Below are positions 27,246 through 37,700 of a stretch of 64,000 nucleotides of DNA, one piece after another. The position numbers and the translations under genes are program-made. Within the stretch, counting starts at the first letter, position 1; each line of letters starts with the position of its first letter. The notes under the pieces are model-generated. The model saw nothing but the letters and a program-made list of their open reading frames with translations, had not been told where the DNA came from and searched no databases. The stretch is from Cytophagales bacterium UBA2561 (GTDB lineage Bacteria; Bacteroidota; Bacteroidia; Cytophagales; Thermoflexibacteraceae), in assembly GCA_002340355.1 (NCBI GenBank), contig DDLX01000017.1, forward strand, positions 310,001 to 374,000, written 5' to 3'.

Positions 27246-27575
27246 CTAAATTATTGAAAATAAGCTTACTAAAATAAATAAGGCAATAAAATATTGAGCA
27301 AAAACTTTAATAGATGGCGCAAATAAAGTCAGTAAGCTCGCTATCACCATCCAGAGAACTAAAACGGAAAAAATGGCAGCTAACATACTAATCTGAGTCT
27401 GAAAGAAATATACACTTCCTAGACCACTTATTATTCCTAAGATTCTGACAATCAACTTTTGTTTGCCTAATTGTAAGATCAGTTTATTTTTATTGATTTC
27501 GATTTTGGTAGCACTATAATAGAATGTACTTACCGAGATTAAAACCAAAACGATTCCGATAGTGTAAAGCATCAT
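27246..27575 (-). CDS. Small membrane protein (DUF3325-like)
   Basis: 109 residues with four hydrophobic segments, starting MMLYTIGIVLVLISVSTFYYS. In size and location it resembles the DUF3325 partner found with DUF3649 and PepSY genes in iron-uptake clusters. It is the first gene after an apparent internal terminator and lies 7 bp before the DUF3649-like gene. Assignment rests mainly on context. Confidence 0.6.
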   Translation of the reverse strand: MMLYTIGIVLVLISVSTFYYSATKIEINKNKLILQLGKQKLIVRILGIISGLGSVYFFQTQISMLAAIFSVLVLWMVIASLLTLFAPSIKVFAQYFIALFILVSLFSII

Positions 27576-27581
27576 CTTATA

Positions 27582-27621
27582 AAAAAAGAACTCTCATGAG
27601 ACTTAGCATCTCACAAGAGTT
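27582..27621 (-). terminator. Internal terminator in the xus-like group
   Basis: On the minus strand the arms AACTCTTGTGAGA and TCTCATGAGAGTT pair fully if G-U pairs are allowed, and are followed by C and seven T. It lies between the DUF4374 lipoprotein stop and the first small membrane gene, so it should reduce or end transcription of the receptor-lipoprotein pair. Confidence 0.75.
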
Positions 27622-27631
27622 ATATTTAAAC

Positions 27632-28924
27632 TTAATTATTATTCGCTAAATTATAAACACCTGAAACATCCGCACCTATTACTGCAAATGCTTTCGTAGC
27701 TTGTGGTTTGCCTGGTGTATATTTATAATATGCCTGTTCAGTCGCGGTTACAATAGGGAAGTAAATTTCTCCATTGTGTTCAAAAATAACTGAACCACCA
27801 GAATTTGCACCCATTGCTGGCGCACCTGAGAGCGGGGTTACTGTCTGAGCATTGAGGTCTAATTCACACCAATAAGCCGTTTCTGCAGTAAACAAAATTT
27901 TAAGCACTTTATCAAGTACATCCTGATTACCCAATACTCCGCTTACACCACCTGCACCAGTTACCAACTCAATCGCTTCCTGAGGAGTATCAATATTCAC
28001 TCTAGCAATGGCTTTACCATTTCCTATCAATTTAAAGCCATATACCGTAGGATAAAAAATATTTTGGGGATTCAGCACTTTAACTGGTTCAAATACATAA
28101 TTAGGGTCGATTTCATTACTCCCTGCTGGAATCTTATAAATTCTGGCAAATGTACCCGAACCTACTGCTCCACCATCTTGTACATACAGGTCTCCTGATT
28201 CATCAAGCAAGCCTTGCCCAAAGTTGTTTATGGTCAATACGCCTCCCGAAAATGGAGCATCTACTCCAGTTGTACCGACATAACTATTTGTCGCAAGACT
28301 TGCTTGATGAAGGTAAAAACCACTAAAAAGGTCACCTACATTTGACCGCATCGGGGCAAAAACATCATCTCCTCGAAAGATAAAACGCTGATATCTTTGG
28401 TCAACATCTCCTGGTACTTTGCCATCGCTCATATCTATTGTTCCTGTCACTTCTAAAGTTGTAGGATTAAAGACAGTAATGATATTTGGCGTTGCTCTAT
28501 CCTGAAATACTCCTGTTTCAGCATCCCGAACAGCAATTCTAAAGGAGCTTTCATCAACAGTTGCAATTATTCCTTTTTCAACAATTTCACCTTTCGAGTT
28601 GACCACCATTTTAGAAAAACCAGCCGATCTATCAGGACGCTGCAAATACATTTCATGATCAAACAATGATGTTACCCAAAAACGAGCAAAGTCTTTCCCA
28701 TCTGATAAATCCACTGTTCCAGTAGGTATTTCATCAAAATATTTTACCAATACATTTCCAGAACTTACCTGTCCTGCCACGACAAAACCTGATGTTTTGT
28801 TTCCACTTTCGGGCTGAGGTGTATTTTCATTATTATCCTCGTCGGAACAGGATGCAAAAACAAAACTAAAAGCCAATCCTAAAATGGCAAATCGAATAAT
28901 TTTTGTGTAATTAGTTAATCTCAT
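27632..28924 (-). CDS. xusB: DUF4374-type surface lipoprotein, XusB-like
   Basis: 430 residues with a lipoprotein signal (lipobox FVFASC, Cys at about 26) followed by an acidic/Asn-rich linker, a lipoprotein export signal style in Bacteroidota. The rest is beta-rich with repeated blade-like units (GTVDLSDGKDFARFW, GTIDMSDGKVPGD, GVLTINNFGQGL), consistent with the seven-bladed propeller of the XusB/DUF4374 family, which binds siderophores at the cell surface. It lies 13 bp downstream of the TonB receptor gene. The family is inferred from order and pattern, not from a search. Confidence 0.75.
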   Translation of the reverse strand: MRLTNYTKIIRFAILGLAFSFVFASCSDEDNNENTPQPESGNKTSGFVVAGQVSSGNVLVKYFDEIPTGTVDLSDGKDFARFWVTSLFDHEMYLQRPDRSAGFSKMVVNSKGEIVEKGIIATVDESSFRIAVRDAETGVFQDRATPNIITVFNPTTLEVTGTIDMSDGKVPGDVDQRYQRFIFRGDDVFAPMRSNVGDLFSGFYLHQASLATNSYVGTTGVDAPFSGGVLTINNFGQGLLDESGDLYVQDGGAVGSGTFARIYKIPAGSNEIDPNYVFEPVKVLNPQNIFYPTVYGFKLIGNGKAIARVNIDTPQEAIELVTGAGGVSGVLGNQDVLDKVLKILFTAETAYWCELDLNAQTVTPLSGAPAMGANSGGSVIFEHNGEIYFPIVTATEQAYYKYTPGKPQATKAFAVIGADVSGVYNLANNN

Positions 28925-28937
28925 ATTAGATTAGATT

Positions 28938-31349
28938 TTATAACAAATAATTAACTTTCACGGTATAGTTTATGCCTGGTCGTGGAATTCTGAAATTATC
29001 ATAGATTTGGTTATTCAGAATATTTCGCACATTCAAGGAAAACTTGAATCCCTTTTCTGAAGGGGCATAAACTACTCCGATATTGTGTAAATGTTGTTTT
29101 GGAATGATAAAATCGGGGTTTGCTGTATTTAAGTCCTTCACCTCATTGATACTGAATCTATCGACAAAGAAATAATTCCAAGTCAGGCTTAAACTTCCTT
29201 CAGTATTGAATATTTCTTCGAATTTGTAGGATGCTCCAAAATTGTAGAATAAATTAGGAATATTAGGTACTTCGGCTCCTGTTGTAGCTCCTGCTGCTGA
29301 TAATTGTGGAGTAGAGATTTCATTGCTTTGATGTGTAAAATTACCTGTCAATTCCAAATTCTTGAGTAAAGTAATTCCTGCCGCTATCTCAATGCCTTTT
29401 CCATCTACTTTATCTTCATTTACATGAATTGAATTTTCAGGTCCAAATTGGTCTTGTCGAATCAAGTTTTCTCGATTTCTTAGAAATCCTTCAACCTGAA
29501 CGAAAAATTTTTGAATGTTTTTACCTATGGAAGTATTGTATTTAAATCCTACGTTCCAATTAGCACTATTTTCTGGTTTTAAGGTATAATTTGGAACAAT
29601 GACACCTTCTCCAAATATCTCACGTTCGGTAGGAATACGAGTAGCCTGCTCATGACTTGCCCGAATATGAAGAGATGAAGTAATTTGATACTTCAATGCA
29701 AACCCATACCCATCAAAGTTCTCATCCACTTTCCGCACAGGAATAATGGTAAGCATATTCTGCAATCTGTCAATTGACTCCGCATTGTAATAATAGTTCT
29801 TATAAAACGCAATAGCAGTTAGTTTCTCCTCAAAGAAGTTTCCTTGTAATTCCATCCCAAAAATATTTCTTTTTAGTTTGGATGGAATCGTATTTGGGTC
29901 AACTAATTCATCATCAATCAATAAACGTGATCCTATTGGGTCATTCCCATCAATTCTGGTATAACGATAAAAATCAGAGAGTACTAATTGTAAATTTTCG
30001 GATATTTTATACTTCAATATAAATCGGTGAGCCGTTCCTATATTCTTAACTTCCAAACGAGTCGGAATCGGGAAAACTTCTGTACCAGTTGCATTATCAA
30101 TGGATTCAAATGGCTTTCCAGTCCAGTTATAAACTGCTTTGGTACTATCATCCGAAGAATTAAGTGTATGAGATAGAATTCCAAAATATCGGATGTTTAA
30201 TTTCTTATCAAAAAAATCGTTACGATAATCCAATCGTTGAGAAAATGTTCGGATGTTTTGTGAGGCTTCTCCTATGGCTACAGCTTGTAAAGTACGCCCT
30301 TGTTGTATCTCGTCATCACGATTAGTATATGAAACTGATAGTATTAGTCGGTCAGCCCATGAAAGATTTTTTAGGGTTATAGCTCCTTCCAGAAAAGTAG
30401 AAAAGTGCCGACTATGAAACCGCTTTGCATTTATTATTTCTTCTTTAAAAACAGGAGTTCCATTTTCTAGAAATGTTTCTTTGAGATTTCGAATATTACG
30501 CATCTCGAAATCATTATCTGAATAATTCAGGTAAGAGATTAAAGAAAGTGATAGTTTTTCATCAATATTTTTTAGACCACTCAATGTGAAACGATGTGTA
30601 TTGAAAGAACCAAAAGAATAAGATGTTCTAAGATATTCATCAAATGATTGAAGTGGCACCAAATTAATTCCTCCACCTAAAGCATCTGTCCCAACTTCGA
30701 TAGGCATTGTTCCCTTATAGACATCCATTCGCTGAAGTGCATCCACAGGGATATTATTAATTTGTATTCCTCCTCCGTACACATCCATCGGAATTCCATC
30801 ATAGTAAATTCGGACAGCTTGTCCTGTTAATCCATTCAGGTTAATGGTTGTATTGCCTCCCAATCCACCTCGTTGTCGAATTACGACTCCTGTGGAACGC
30901 TTCAAAATTTCCTCTGCTCCAAGAGCCTGATTATTCAATGCCTTCACATCCAACGAACTGATAGAAACTGGTAGAGATTCTAATCTAGTTTCTTCGGATT
31001 CGGCTTGTACTACTACACTTTCAAGCATTTGTTTATCCGTCTTCAGCTCAAAAGAAATCTCAACTTTAGGGCTATTAATTTGTAAACTTTGCACAAAAGG
31101 TTTGGTACCAACATAAGAGATGGATACTTCATGTGTACCATAGGGGACTTTTTTTATTGAAAACTCTCCATTTTTGTCTGTTACTGCATATAATTTCAGG
31201 GCTTCGATTTGGATAGTTGCTCCGATAACTGTCTCGTTCTCTAGTGTTATTGTACCTGAAAGAGTTGAAGTTTGTTTATTGGTTTGTGCAAAAATTAAAG
31301 AGGATAAACCAAGTAAAAAGTATATGGAAAATAAGTATTGTTTTGCCAT
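28938..31349 (-). CDS. xusA: TonB-dependent siderophore receptor, XusA-like
   Basis: 803 residues. Signal peptide (about 1-22, SLIFAQ), then a carboxypeptidase-D-regulatory-like beta domain (about 27-110: GTITLENETVIGATIQIE, ITDKNGEFSIKKVPYGTHEVSISYVG-type pattern). The plug follows (about 120-235: LPVSISSLDVKALNNQALGAEEILKRSTGVVIRQ-type pattern with GLGGNTTINLNGL), then a 22-strand barrel ending in an aromatic-rich strand (GINYTVKVNYLL). It imports ferric siderophores across the outer membrane. It heads the leftward iron group and is preceded by a palindromic operator, so iron control is likely. Confidence 0.9.
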   Translation of the reverse strand: MAKQYLFSIYFLLGLSSLIFAQTNKQTSTLSGTITLENETVIGATIQIEALKLYAVTDKNGEFSIKKVPYGTHEVSISYVGTKPFVQSLQINSPKVEISFELKTDKQMLESVVVQAESEETRLESLPVSISSLDVKALNNQALGAEEILKRSTGVVIRQRGGLGGNTTINLNGLTGQAVRIYYDGIPMDVYGGGIQINNIPVDALQRMDVYKGTMPIEVGTDALGGGINLVPLQSFDEYLRTSYSFGSFNTHRFTLSGLKNIDEKLSLSLISYLNYSDNDFEMRNIRNLKETFLENGTPVFKEEIINAKRFHSRHFSTFLEGAITLKNLSWADRLILSVSYTNRDDEIQQGRTLQAVAIGEASQNIRTFSQRLDYRNDFFDKKLNIRYFGILSHTLNSSDDSTKAVYNWTGKPFESIDNATGTEVFPIPTRLEVKNIGTAHRFILKYKISENLQLVLSDFYRYTRIDGNDPIGSRLLIDDELVDPNTIPSKLKRNIFGMELQGNFFEEKLTAIAFYKNYYYNAESIDRLQNMLTIIPVRKVDENFDGYGFALKYQITSSLHIRASHEQATRIPTEREIFGEGVIVPNYTLKPENSANWNVGFKYNTSIGKNIQKFFVQVEGFLRNRENLIRQDQFGPENSIHVNEDKVDGKGIEIAAGITLLKNLELTGNFTHQSNEISTPQLSAAGATTGAEVPNIPNLFYNFGASYKFEEIFNTEGSLSLTWNYFFVDRFSINEVKDLNTANPDFIIPKQHLHNIGVVYAPSEKGFKFSLNVRNILNNQIYDNFRIPRPGINYTVKVNYLL

Positions 31350-31374
31350 ATTGAGAACTTTACATTTATTTGTT

Positions 31375-31391
31375 TTTAGACTAATTCTAAA
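31375..31391. promoter_or_regulatory. Palindromic operator at the xusA promoter (Fur/DtxR-like)
   Basis: Inverted repeat TTTAGA-N5-TCTAAA lies 26-42 bp upstream of the xusA ATG. It is just downstream of a TATATTTG -7 box on the minus strand (31399-31406), so it would cover the transcription start. Position and symmetry fit a metal-dependent repressor site; which regulator binds is not known. Confidence 0.5.
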
Positions 31392-31436
31392 CTAAATGCA
31401 AATATACACAAAGAAATAAAATAGTATCGCTTAAAA

Positions 31437-31472
31437 AAAACAGACATAAAAATGATATTTCATGTCTGTTTT
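31437..31472 (-). terminator. Terminator of the small membrane protein gene
   Basis: Perfect 11-bp arms AAAACAGACAT / ATGTCTGTTTT; on the minus strand the stem is followed by a T-rich run. It separates the 131-residue membrane protein gene from xusA. Confidence 0.7.
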
Positions 31473-31503
31473 AAATTATTCTTCAGGTTAAAATTAGATT
31501 TAA

Positions 31504-31899
31504 CTAATTCATTTTCCAATATTTATAATGTTCAAATGACAGTAAGGCGGACGTTATTAAGGTCAAGCTCAATAAAGAAATTTGTGAAATATCTGGATGG
31601 CTTAATTCTCCGAATAAGTGCATCCCATGAGAAAGCGTATATAAGACCGCAATTACCAATAAAATAATTCGTAAAATCTTGGCTTGTACCATAATAAGAA
31701 GCAGAATATAGATAATTGGCAAATGATAAAAGATTCCTCGTATAACATGTGTACTACTTGGAACTACACCATTGGCATTCTCTGAAACAATATCAATTCC
31801 ATAAAATATTTCGCCTACATGATAATTAAAATGCAAAATCATCATAATAACTAACATCAACCATAATAATATGCATTTCAAAGGATTTTGGATATTCAT
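31504..31899 (-). CDS. Small four-helix membrane protein, unknown function
   Basis: 131 residues with four hydrophobic segments (about 8-24, 55-72, 76-98, 105-122). A His-rich stretch is present between helices (HFNYHVGEIF, THVIRGIFYH, SHGMHLFGELSHPD), which could bind metal or haem, but no family is recognised. It is codirectional with the xus-like genes but separated by a strong terminator, so it is a separate unit. Confidence 0.65.
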   Translation of the reverse strand: MNIQNPLKCILLWLMLVIMMILHFNYHVGEIFYGIDIVSENANGVVPSSTHVIRGIFYHLPIIYILLLIMVQAKILRIILLVIAVLYTLSHGMHLFGELSHPDISQISLLSLTLITSALLSFEHYKYWKMN

Positions 31900-32233
31900 A
31901 ATAAATTGATTTTTAAGAAAATAAAAATACCCATATGGGTATTTAGAATTTTTCAGATAATTATTTATTTAGATTAAATCTAAGTAAAAATAAACAGTGT
32001 AATTTTTAAAAACAAATTTTAATCAAAATTATAACATATTAAAAAAATTATTTAATATACCAAAACAATTATCTACTAATCAATTCATTAAAAAACTATT
32101 TTTATGTAATAAAGTCTAATTTAAGGATACATTTCTATTAACATTATGTATCAGTTTATTTATTTTAACTACAAGTCATTTGAAGATTATATATTTGTGA
32201 GATTTAGATGAAAAATTAAAAAATAGAGTGCAA
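31900..32233. other. Divergent AT-rich intergenic region
   Basis: About 330 bp between the small membrane protein gene and the ABC-F gene. A TATATTTG -7-like box is at 32190-32197, 37 bp before the ABC-F start. Nothing else is recognisable. Confidence 0.5.
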
Positions 32234-34102
32234 ATGAATGTATTATCGGCAGATAGTATTGGTAAATCGTTTTCGGATAAGATTTTATTCCGAGACGTGA
32301 CTTTTGGAATTGCTCAAGGTGAAAAGGTGGCTTTGGTTGGAGTAAATGGAACAGGAAAATCCACTTTATTGAAAATTTTATCAAGACAACTCCCCACCGA
32401 TACGGGAAAGGTATCCATTCGAAAAGGCATTCATACCGCATTCTTACCTCAACATCCCGAATTTGACGCTCACAAAACTGTTTGGGAAAGTATTTTTGAC
32501 ACCGAAAACACGCTTATTCAACTCTTAAAAAATTATGAAGAAGCCCTTAATCAACCTGAGCAATATGCTGATGAATTACCTGATTTGATGCAAAAAATGG
32601 ATGATTTAAAAGCATGGGATTATGAAACAAAAGTTCGGGAAGTTTTAGATAAATTAAGCCTCAAAAATACGGAAGCCCAAATTAGCACGCTTTCAGGTGG
32701 ACAAAAAAAACGGGTTGCCTTAGCCAAAATCCTATTGGAAGAGCCTGATTTAGTACTTTTAGATGAACCAACTAACCACCTTGATTTAGAACTTATCGAA
32801 TGGTTAGAAAGTCATTTTGCCACCCAAAACCAAACACTTTTGGTCGTTACACACGATCGTTATTTTTTGGATAAAGTTTGTAATTCAATTCTGGAAATCG
32901 AAAATGAAACGATTTATAAACATCAAGGAAGTTATGCCTATTTTCTTGAGAAGCAAGCTGAGAGAGAAGCACATCAACACGCAGAAATCCAGAAAGCTCG
33001 TAATTTGATGCGAAAAGAACTTGACTGGATTCGAAGACAACCTAAAGCCAGAGGAACGAAAGCAAAATATCGAGTTGAAGCCTTCGATGAATTGAAGAAT
33101 AAAGCCTCTCAAAGTACTCATAAAGATACCCTTGAGATTAATTTAGACAGTCGCCGACAAGGGAAAAAAATTATGGAATTGCATGGTATTTCAAAGCAAT
33201 TTGGAGACTTCGTAACTGTTAAGAATTTTGATTATGTTTTCAAACGATTTGATCGTATCGGAATCATTGGAAAAAATGGCGTTGGAAAATCTACCTTCTT
33301 GAATCTACTTACAGGTATGTTACCTCCTGATTCAGGTGAAATTGTTAAGGGACAAAATACACACATTGGCTATTATACCCAAGAAGAGTTTCGGTTTAAT
33401 TCTGACGAACGGGTTATTGATATTATTCAATCCTTTGCTGAGGTTATTGAAACCTCTGATGGAAAGCAAATCACTGCTTCACAACTTCTTAATAAATTCT
33501 TATTTCCACCTGATTTACAATATAATTTTGTTCGAAAATTGAGTGGCGGACAAAAAAGACGTTTACAACTACTAACTGTTTTGATTCAACATCCTAATTT
33601 TTTAATTTTAGATGAACCAACAAATGATTTAGATATTACTACGTTAAATATTTTGGAAGATTTTTTAGCAGATTTTTCAGGATGTTTGGTTGTTGTTTCA
33701 CATGACCGTTACTTTACAGACCGTTTGACTGACCATACTTTTGTTTTTGAGGGTAATGGAGTTATTCGAGATTTTGCAGGAAATTATTCAGATTATCGAG
33801 AAACACAAATCCAACAAAGAGAAACTCAAGAAGTGTCTAAAAAAATAAAACCTTCTTCTCAGAAGAAAAAAATTAAGGACACTCCTCGTAAGTTATCTTA
33901 CCAAGAAAAACAAGAATATGAAGGATTAGAAAAAGAAATTGAGGCACTAGAGGCAGAAAAATATACTTTGACTAATAAATTGAATTCAGGAGAGACTAAC
34001 CACCAGACATTAACCGCTTGGTCTCAAGAAATTGAAATACTCACTATAAAGATTGAACAAAAAGAAGAACGTTGGCTAGAACTCTCAGAGCTCATTGATT
34101 AG
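32234..34102 (+). CDS. ABC-F family ATPase (Uup-like)
   Basis: 622 residues from the ATG at 32234 (a GTG two codons earlier is possible). Two ABC domains without membrane segments: Walker A GVNGTGKST and GKNGVGKST, signatures LSGGQKKR and LSGGQKRR, Walker B LVLLDEPTNHLDL and LILDEPTNDLDI. A charged linker (about residues 240-290) joins them. The C-terminus (about 545-622) is a coiled coil (KLSYQEKQEYEGLEKEIEAL) like the DNA-binding tail of Uup. ABC-F proteins act on ribosomes, and Uup also affects transposon excision and stalled ribosomes or replication intermediates. Confidence 0.92.
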   Translation: MNVLSADSIGKSFSDKILFRDVTFGIAQGEKVALVGVNGTGKSTLLKILSRQLPTDTGKVSIRKGIHTAFLPQHPEFDAHKTVWESIFDTENTLIQLLKNYEEALNQPEQYADELPDLMQKMDDLKAWDYETKVREVLDKLSLKNTEAQISTLSGGQKKRVALAKILLEEPDLVLLDEPTNHLDLELIEWLESHFATQNQTLLVVTHDRYFLDKVCNSILEIENETIYKHQGSYAYFLEKQAEREAHQHAEIQKARNLMRKELDWIRRQPKARGTKAKYRVEAFDELKNKASQSTHKDTLEINLDSRRQGKKIMELHGISKQFGDFVTVKNFDYVFKRFDRIGIIGKNGVGKSTFLNLLTGMLPPDSGEIVKGQNTHIGYYTQEEFRFNSDERVIDIIQSFAEVIETSDGKQITASQLLNKFLFPPDLQYNFVRKLSGGQKRRLQLLTVLIQHPNFLILDEPTNDLDITTLNILEDFLADFSGCLVVVSHDRYFTDRLTDHTFVFEGNGVIRDFAGNYSDYRETQIQQRETQEVSKKIKPSSQKKKIKDTPRKLSYQEKQEYEGLEKEIEALEAEKYTLTNKLNSGETNHQTLTAWSQEIEILTIKIEQKEERWLELSELID

Positions 34103-34119
34103 GTCACAGACCATAAAAA

Positions 34120-34161
34120 AATCTTTGGCAAAATTTTCATTATAAAATTTCACCAAAGATT
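34120..34161. terminator. Bidirectional terminator
   Basis: Inverted repeat AATCTTTGG...CCAAAGATT with AT-rich inner pairing between convergent genes. On the minus strand it is followed by seven T, so it best fits the end of the leftward lipoprotein gene. Confidence 0.65.
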
Positions 34162-34185
34162 ATTATTGTTTAAAACTATCAAGTT

Positions 34186-34611
34186 CTATAAAGGTACAAT
34201 ATCCCAATGATAAGTTACTGTACCTTTACCAAGTACTGTAACATCCCATTGAAACTGAATACGCTCTCGTGAGAGTCCTCCAAGAATTTGCATTAAAATC
34301 GCTTGGTCTAAGGTAATTGAATTATCTGTATTAGTTGTCCAAAATCCAAAATCAGATTCGTTATTACGATTAGGATTAGGCGCACTACCAGTTGGGTTCA
34401 CAATAGTATAGCCTCCATCTCTTGTAAATTCAATCACATAACCTTGATATAAGTCAGTAATGTCTTCATCCCCTGCACGGGCGGCAACTACTTGCCACTT
34501 TCCTGTTAAGGTTCCTGTTAGCGTTTCTGTTTGTCCTGGGCGTGAGTTTGTATCTCCGCAACTTGTCAGTGACAACAGTACCACGACTAACAATACGGCT
34601 TGCTTTCTCAT
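34186..34611 (-). CDS. Lipocalin-like lipoprotein, hypothetical
   Basis: 141 residues with lipobox SLTSC (Cys at about 18). The start of the mature domain, LTGTLTGKWQVVAARAGDEDIT, and later IEFTRDGGYTI resemble small lipocalin-like domains common in Bacteroidota lipoproteins. Length is normal for these. It lies 90 bp downstream of the giant T9SS gene but is separated from it by a terminator. Confidence 0.68.
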   Translation of the reverse strand: MRKQAVLLVVVLLSLTSCGDTNSRPGQTETLTGTLTGKWQVVAARAGDEDITDLYQGYVIEFTRDGGYTIVNPTGSAPNPNRNNESDFGFWTTNTDNSITLDQAILMQILGGLSRERIQFQWDVTVLGKGTVTYHWDIVPL

Positions 34612-34661
34612 GGATTATCTGAATTTAATATTTTAAATATAATGTATAGACAAGAATTAAA

Positions 34662-34693
34662 AATGGAAGCATGACTAGTCATCATGCTCCATT
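34662..34693 (-). terminator. Terminator of the giant T9SS gene
   Basis: On the minus strand the stem AATGGAGCATGA / TCATGCTTCCATT (one bulge) is followed by TTTTAATT, 11 bp beyond the stop of the giant gene. Confidence 0.65.
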
Positions 34694-34703
34694 CTTTTAA
34701 TTA

Positions 34704-37700
34704 TTAGCGAGTCAGAACTAATTTAGTTCGGAATGAACCATTATCAGTATTGACAATAAGAACATACATACCCGCAGGCATACCGTCTAAATCTACTGCT
34801 GTCTCAAATTCACCGTTTACTGTACCGTGAGCTCTTGCGTAAATTTCTTGACCCGTAACACTCAAGACTTTTACTTCAAGCTGTTCTGCATTCAAGTTCA
34901 CTAATCGAACATTGAAGAGTTGCTTACTTGGATTTGGATAAACATCTAGAGTTGCTACTTTTGCTTTTTCCGTTCCAAGAATAATTGAAGGACGAGCAGT
35001 TACGTCATCAGAAGCTATACCTCTAGCTACAACTTTACCAGTAGCATCCTTCTTAACCGCAACAATCTCAAAGAAATAGTCCATACCATTAGTCAAACCT
35101 GTAACTGTAAAGCTTGTCGATGTAGTTTCTCCAGCTAATCGCTTAGGTTGTCCAAACTGATAAACATATACTTGATATGATACACCTGCTTCCGCATTTG
35201 GTGCCCAGTTCAAGACTACTTGTCGGCTACCTGGTGTAGCAACTACTCCTGCTACTTTTGCAGGCGCACCTACTGGTGTAGTTGGAACAGAAACTGCTTT
35301 ATCACTTGCATCGTCCATAATTCGAACAAAAGCATCAGTTGGTTTCACTGAACGATAAGCATCATCACATTTATTTGAAACTTGTGCTGAAGTGAAACGC
35401 AACTGAATCAAGGCATCTCCGTCTTTGATTTCATTATCCTTAACAGTTACCTTAACATCTACTTTCGTTGTTTTCACTAATTTTAAAACAACACCAGTCC
35501 ATTTAACTCCACCAATAGTTGTATTTAATACTTCATGACTTGCATCTGTAGAAATACTCACACGATCACTTGCTGTACCTTCTACATAAGTCGTGATGAA
35601 GACTGTTCCACCTGTATGTGGCATAGTTTTCAATTCTACAGGATAGCTAACCGTACCCTTATTCGATTCTGTGGTTGTGTATCGATAAATACCACCATCA
35701 TTCACAAAGCCATCTGCAACTGTAATATCATCCACATCCTTAATTCCTGCTACATCACCATCATCATTAATAGTAAAGTGAAATTGGTTGGCACTTTCTA
35801 CTTGTGGTTGAGTTGTTGCTCCAAACAAGTTTGGCGAAACCAAACCAGTTGTTGTAACCGAACCTTTCAAAAGAACCTTATCATTTCCATCACTTATGTT
35901 GTTTTGTTTCGCAGAAACCGTAACAAATTTAGAAGCAAACTGCCCTTGTGGGAATCGTACTGTTACTGAATTATTTGTACTTGATAATACGTCATTTCCA
36001 GAGAAATTCATAAATCGAGTTACATCATAATCACATGTAGCATCCTTAGAGTTATCTAACATTAAAGTCAATGTAGCATCTGCTGTTAAGGATATGTTTG
36101 GAGCAATTTCTAACACTCCTAATGCACCCTCTGTAACGCTCAAATTACTTACTGCAAAGTGTAATGCACGTTCGTTATCAATATTACCACCTTTAATAGT
36201 TACTTTACCTAAAGGTTTAAGAGCTACTGTAGTAAAGCCAGAACCAGTCGTAGTTGGTACAAAATCGCCTGGATTAATATAATCCAAAGAAGTTGTCTTT
36301 GTAGCATTCGTTTCTACAGAAACTTCAATTAACTGAGCAATTTCATTAATTGCTGGATAACCACTATCAATAATTTGATCATTCGCTCCAACTAAGACTA
36401 CTGAAACAAATTTATCCCATTGGTTTGAAGTTCCTAGAACAGTAGAACTAGCAAAAGGAATTTCAATATAAGATTCTTGTCCTGACTGCATAACACTACC
36501 CAATCCATTAGATGTACCTTGAACTGTATGGAATGCAATTTCTGTGTTATCCTTCAAAGTTAACTTCATCGTAACTTTTCTATTAGGCATAGGCTGTGTT
36601 CGTAATTTTACTGAAACAGTTACGAAAACAGTAGCAAAATCAGGAACTTCATCCTTACCAACTACAAATTCATTTACAGTAACAAATTGACTACTTGTAA
36701 CATCTACGGGAGAAGTTGACAATGTAGATTGTGAAGTTACTTTCATTGTTTCTTCATAAGCAGGACTTGCTGTACTAAACTTATTGTAAACATTTACTTC
36801 GTAACCTACCACGTCATTATCAACAATGCTTAATCCATCTGCTGATTTGAAGCCTAAAACAAATCCCTGAGAAATTGAAGTAAACTTCACAGAAACAAAC
36901 TCTGTTCCTTCCAAGAAAGTATCATCCTTTGGAGTAACAGTCAAGAATGTAGTTGTTGTGAAAGCAGGTAAAACTAAGCGATACCCTGTACTTATCTTTG
37001 TAACTGAAGCAGTTGCTCCACCTGATAAACTAAAATCAAAGTCATCATCGAATCCATTGTTATCAATGGCACTAGAGCCAGTCGTTACAAATTCTACTGT
37101 TACAGTACTTGAAGCTCTTGGATGCTCAATACGGAAATAACCGTTAGTCGAATTATTTTCATCTGCCTCGTTATAACTTTTATCAGTTGTAACAGGATAA
37201 TCATCATGGAAAATACTAATTGGCTTGATTCCTAAAGTAATATATCCTGAAATGATATTCCCTGAAACCACTTTTGAAGAAGTCATAAAAGCAGTATTGA
37301 AAGCTGGAATAGTTGGACTTTGTCCTTTCACAGTTGAAAGTGAGCTATACTTGCCTGTAGTGGTTGTTGCATCATAAGCAAAAGTCACAAAGTCAAGTGA
37401 TTCAGGTGTAATATTCGTAAGCCCAATCTCTGATGTAGCAAATGGCATCATCATGTCATTTGTTCCTAAGTTACCGCCCAACTGAGTCAAGTGATAGTTT
37501 CGGTTAATGATGACCTTACCATTAATGGCATCTAATCCATCACCCCAACCATCCTTACGCATTTCCACTTCAACTACTGCACCACTAGCACTACTAAAGA
37601 GTAAGCCTAATGTTTTGGAAGCATCTGCCGTGATAAATCCTGTTAATCTATAAGCTGTAGCAAACAAAACACCCGAAGGATTATTTGCATAATTACTTCC

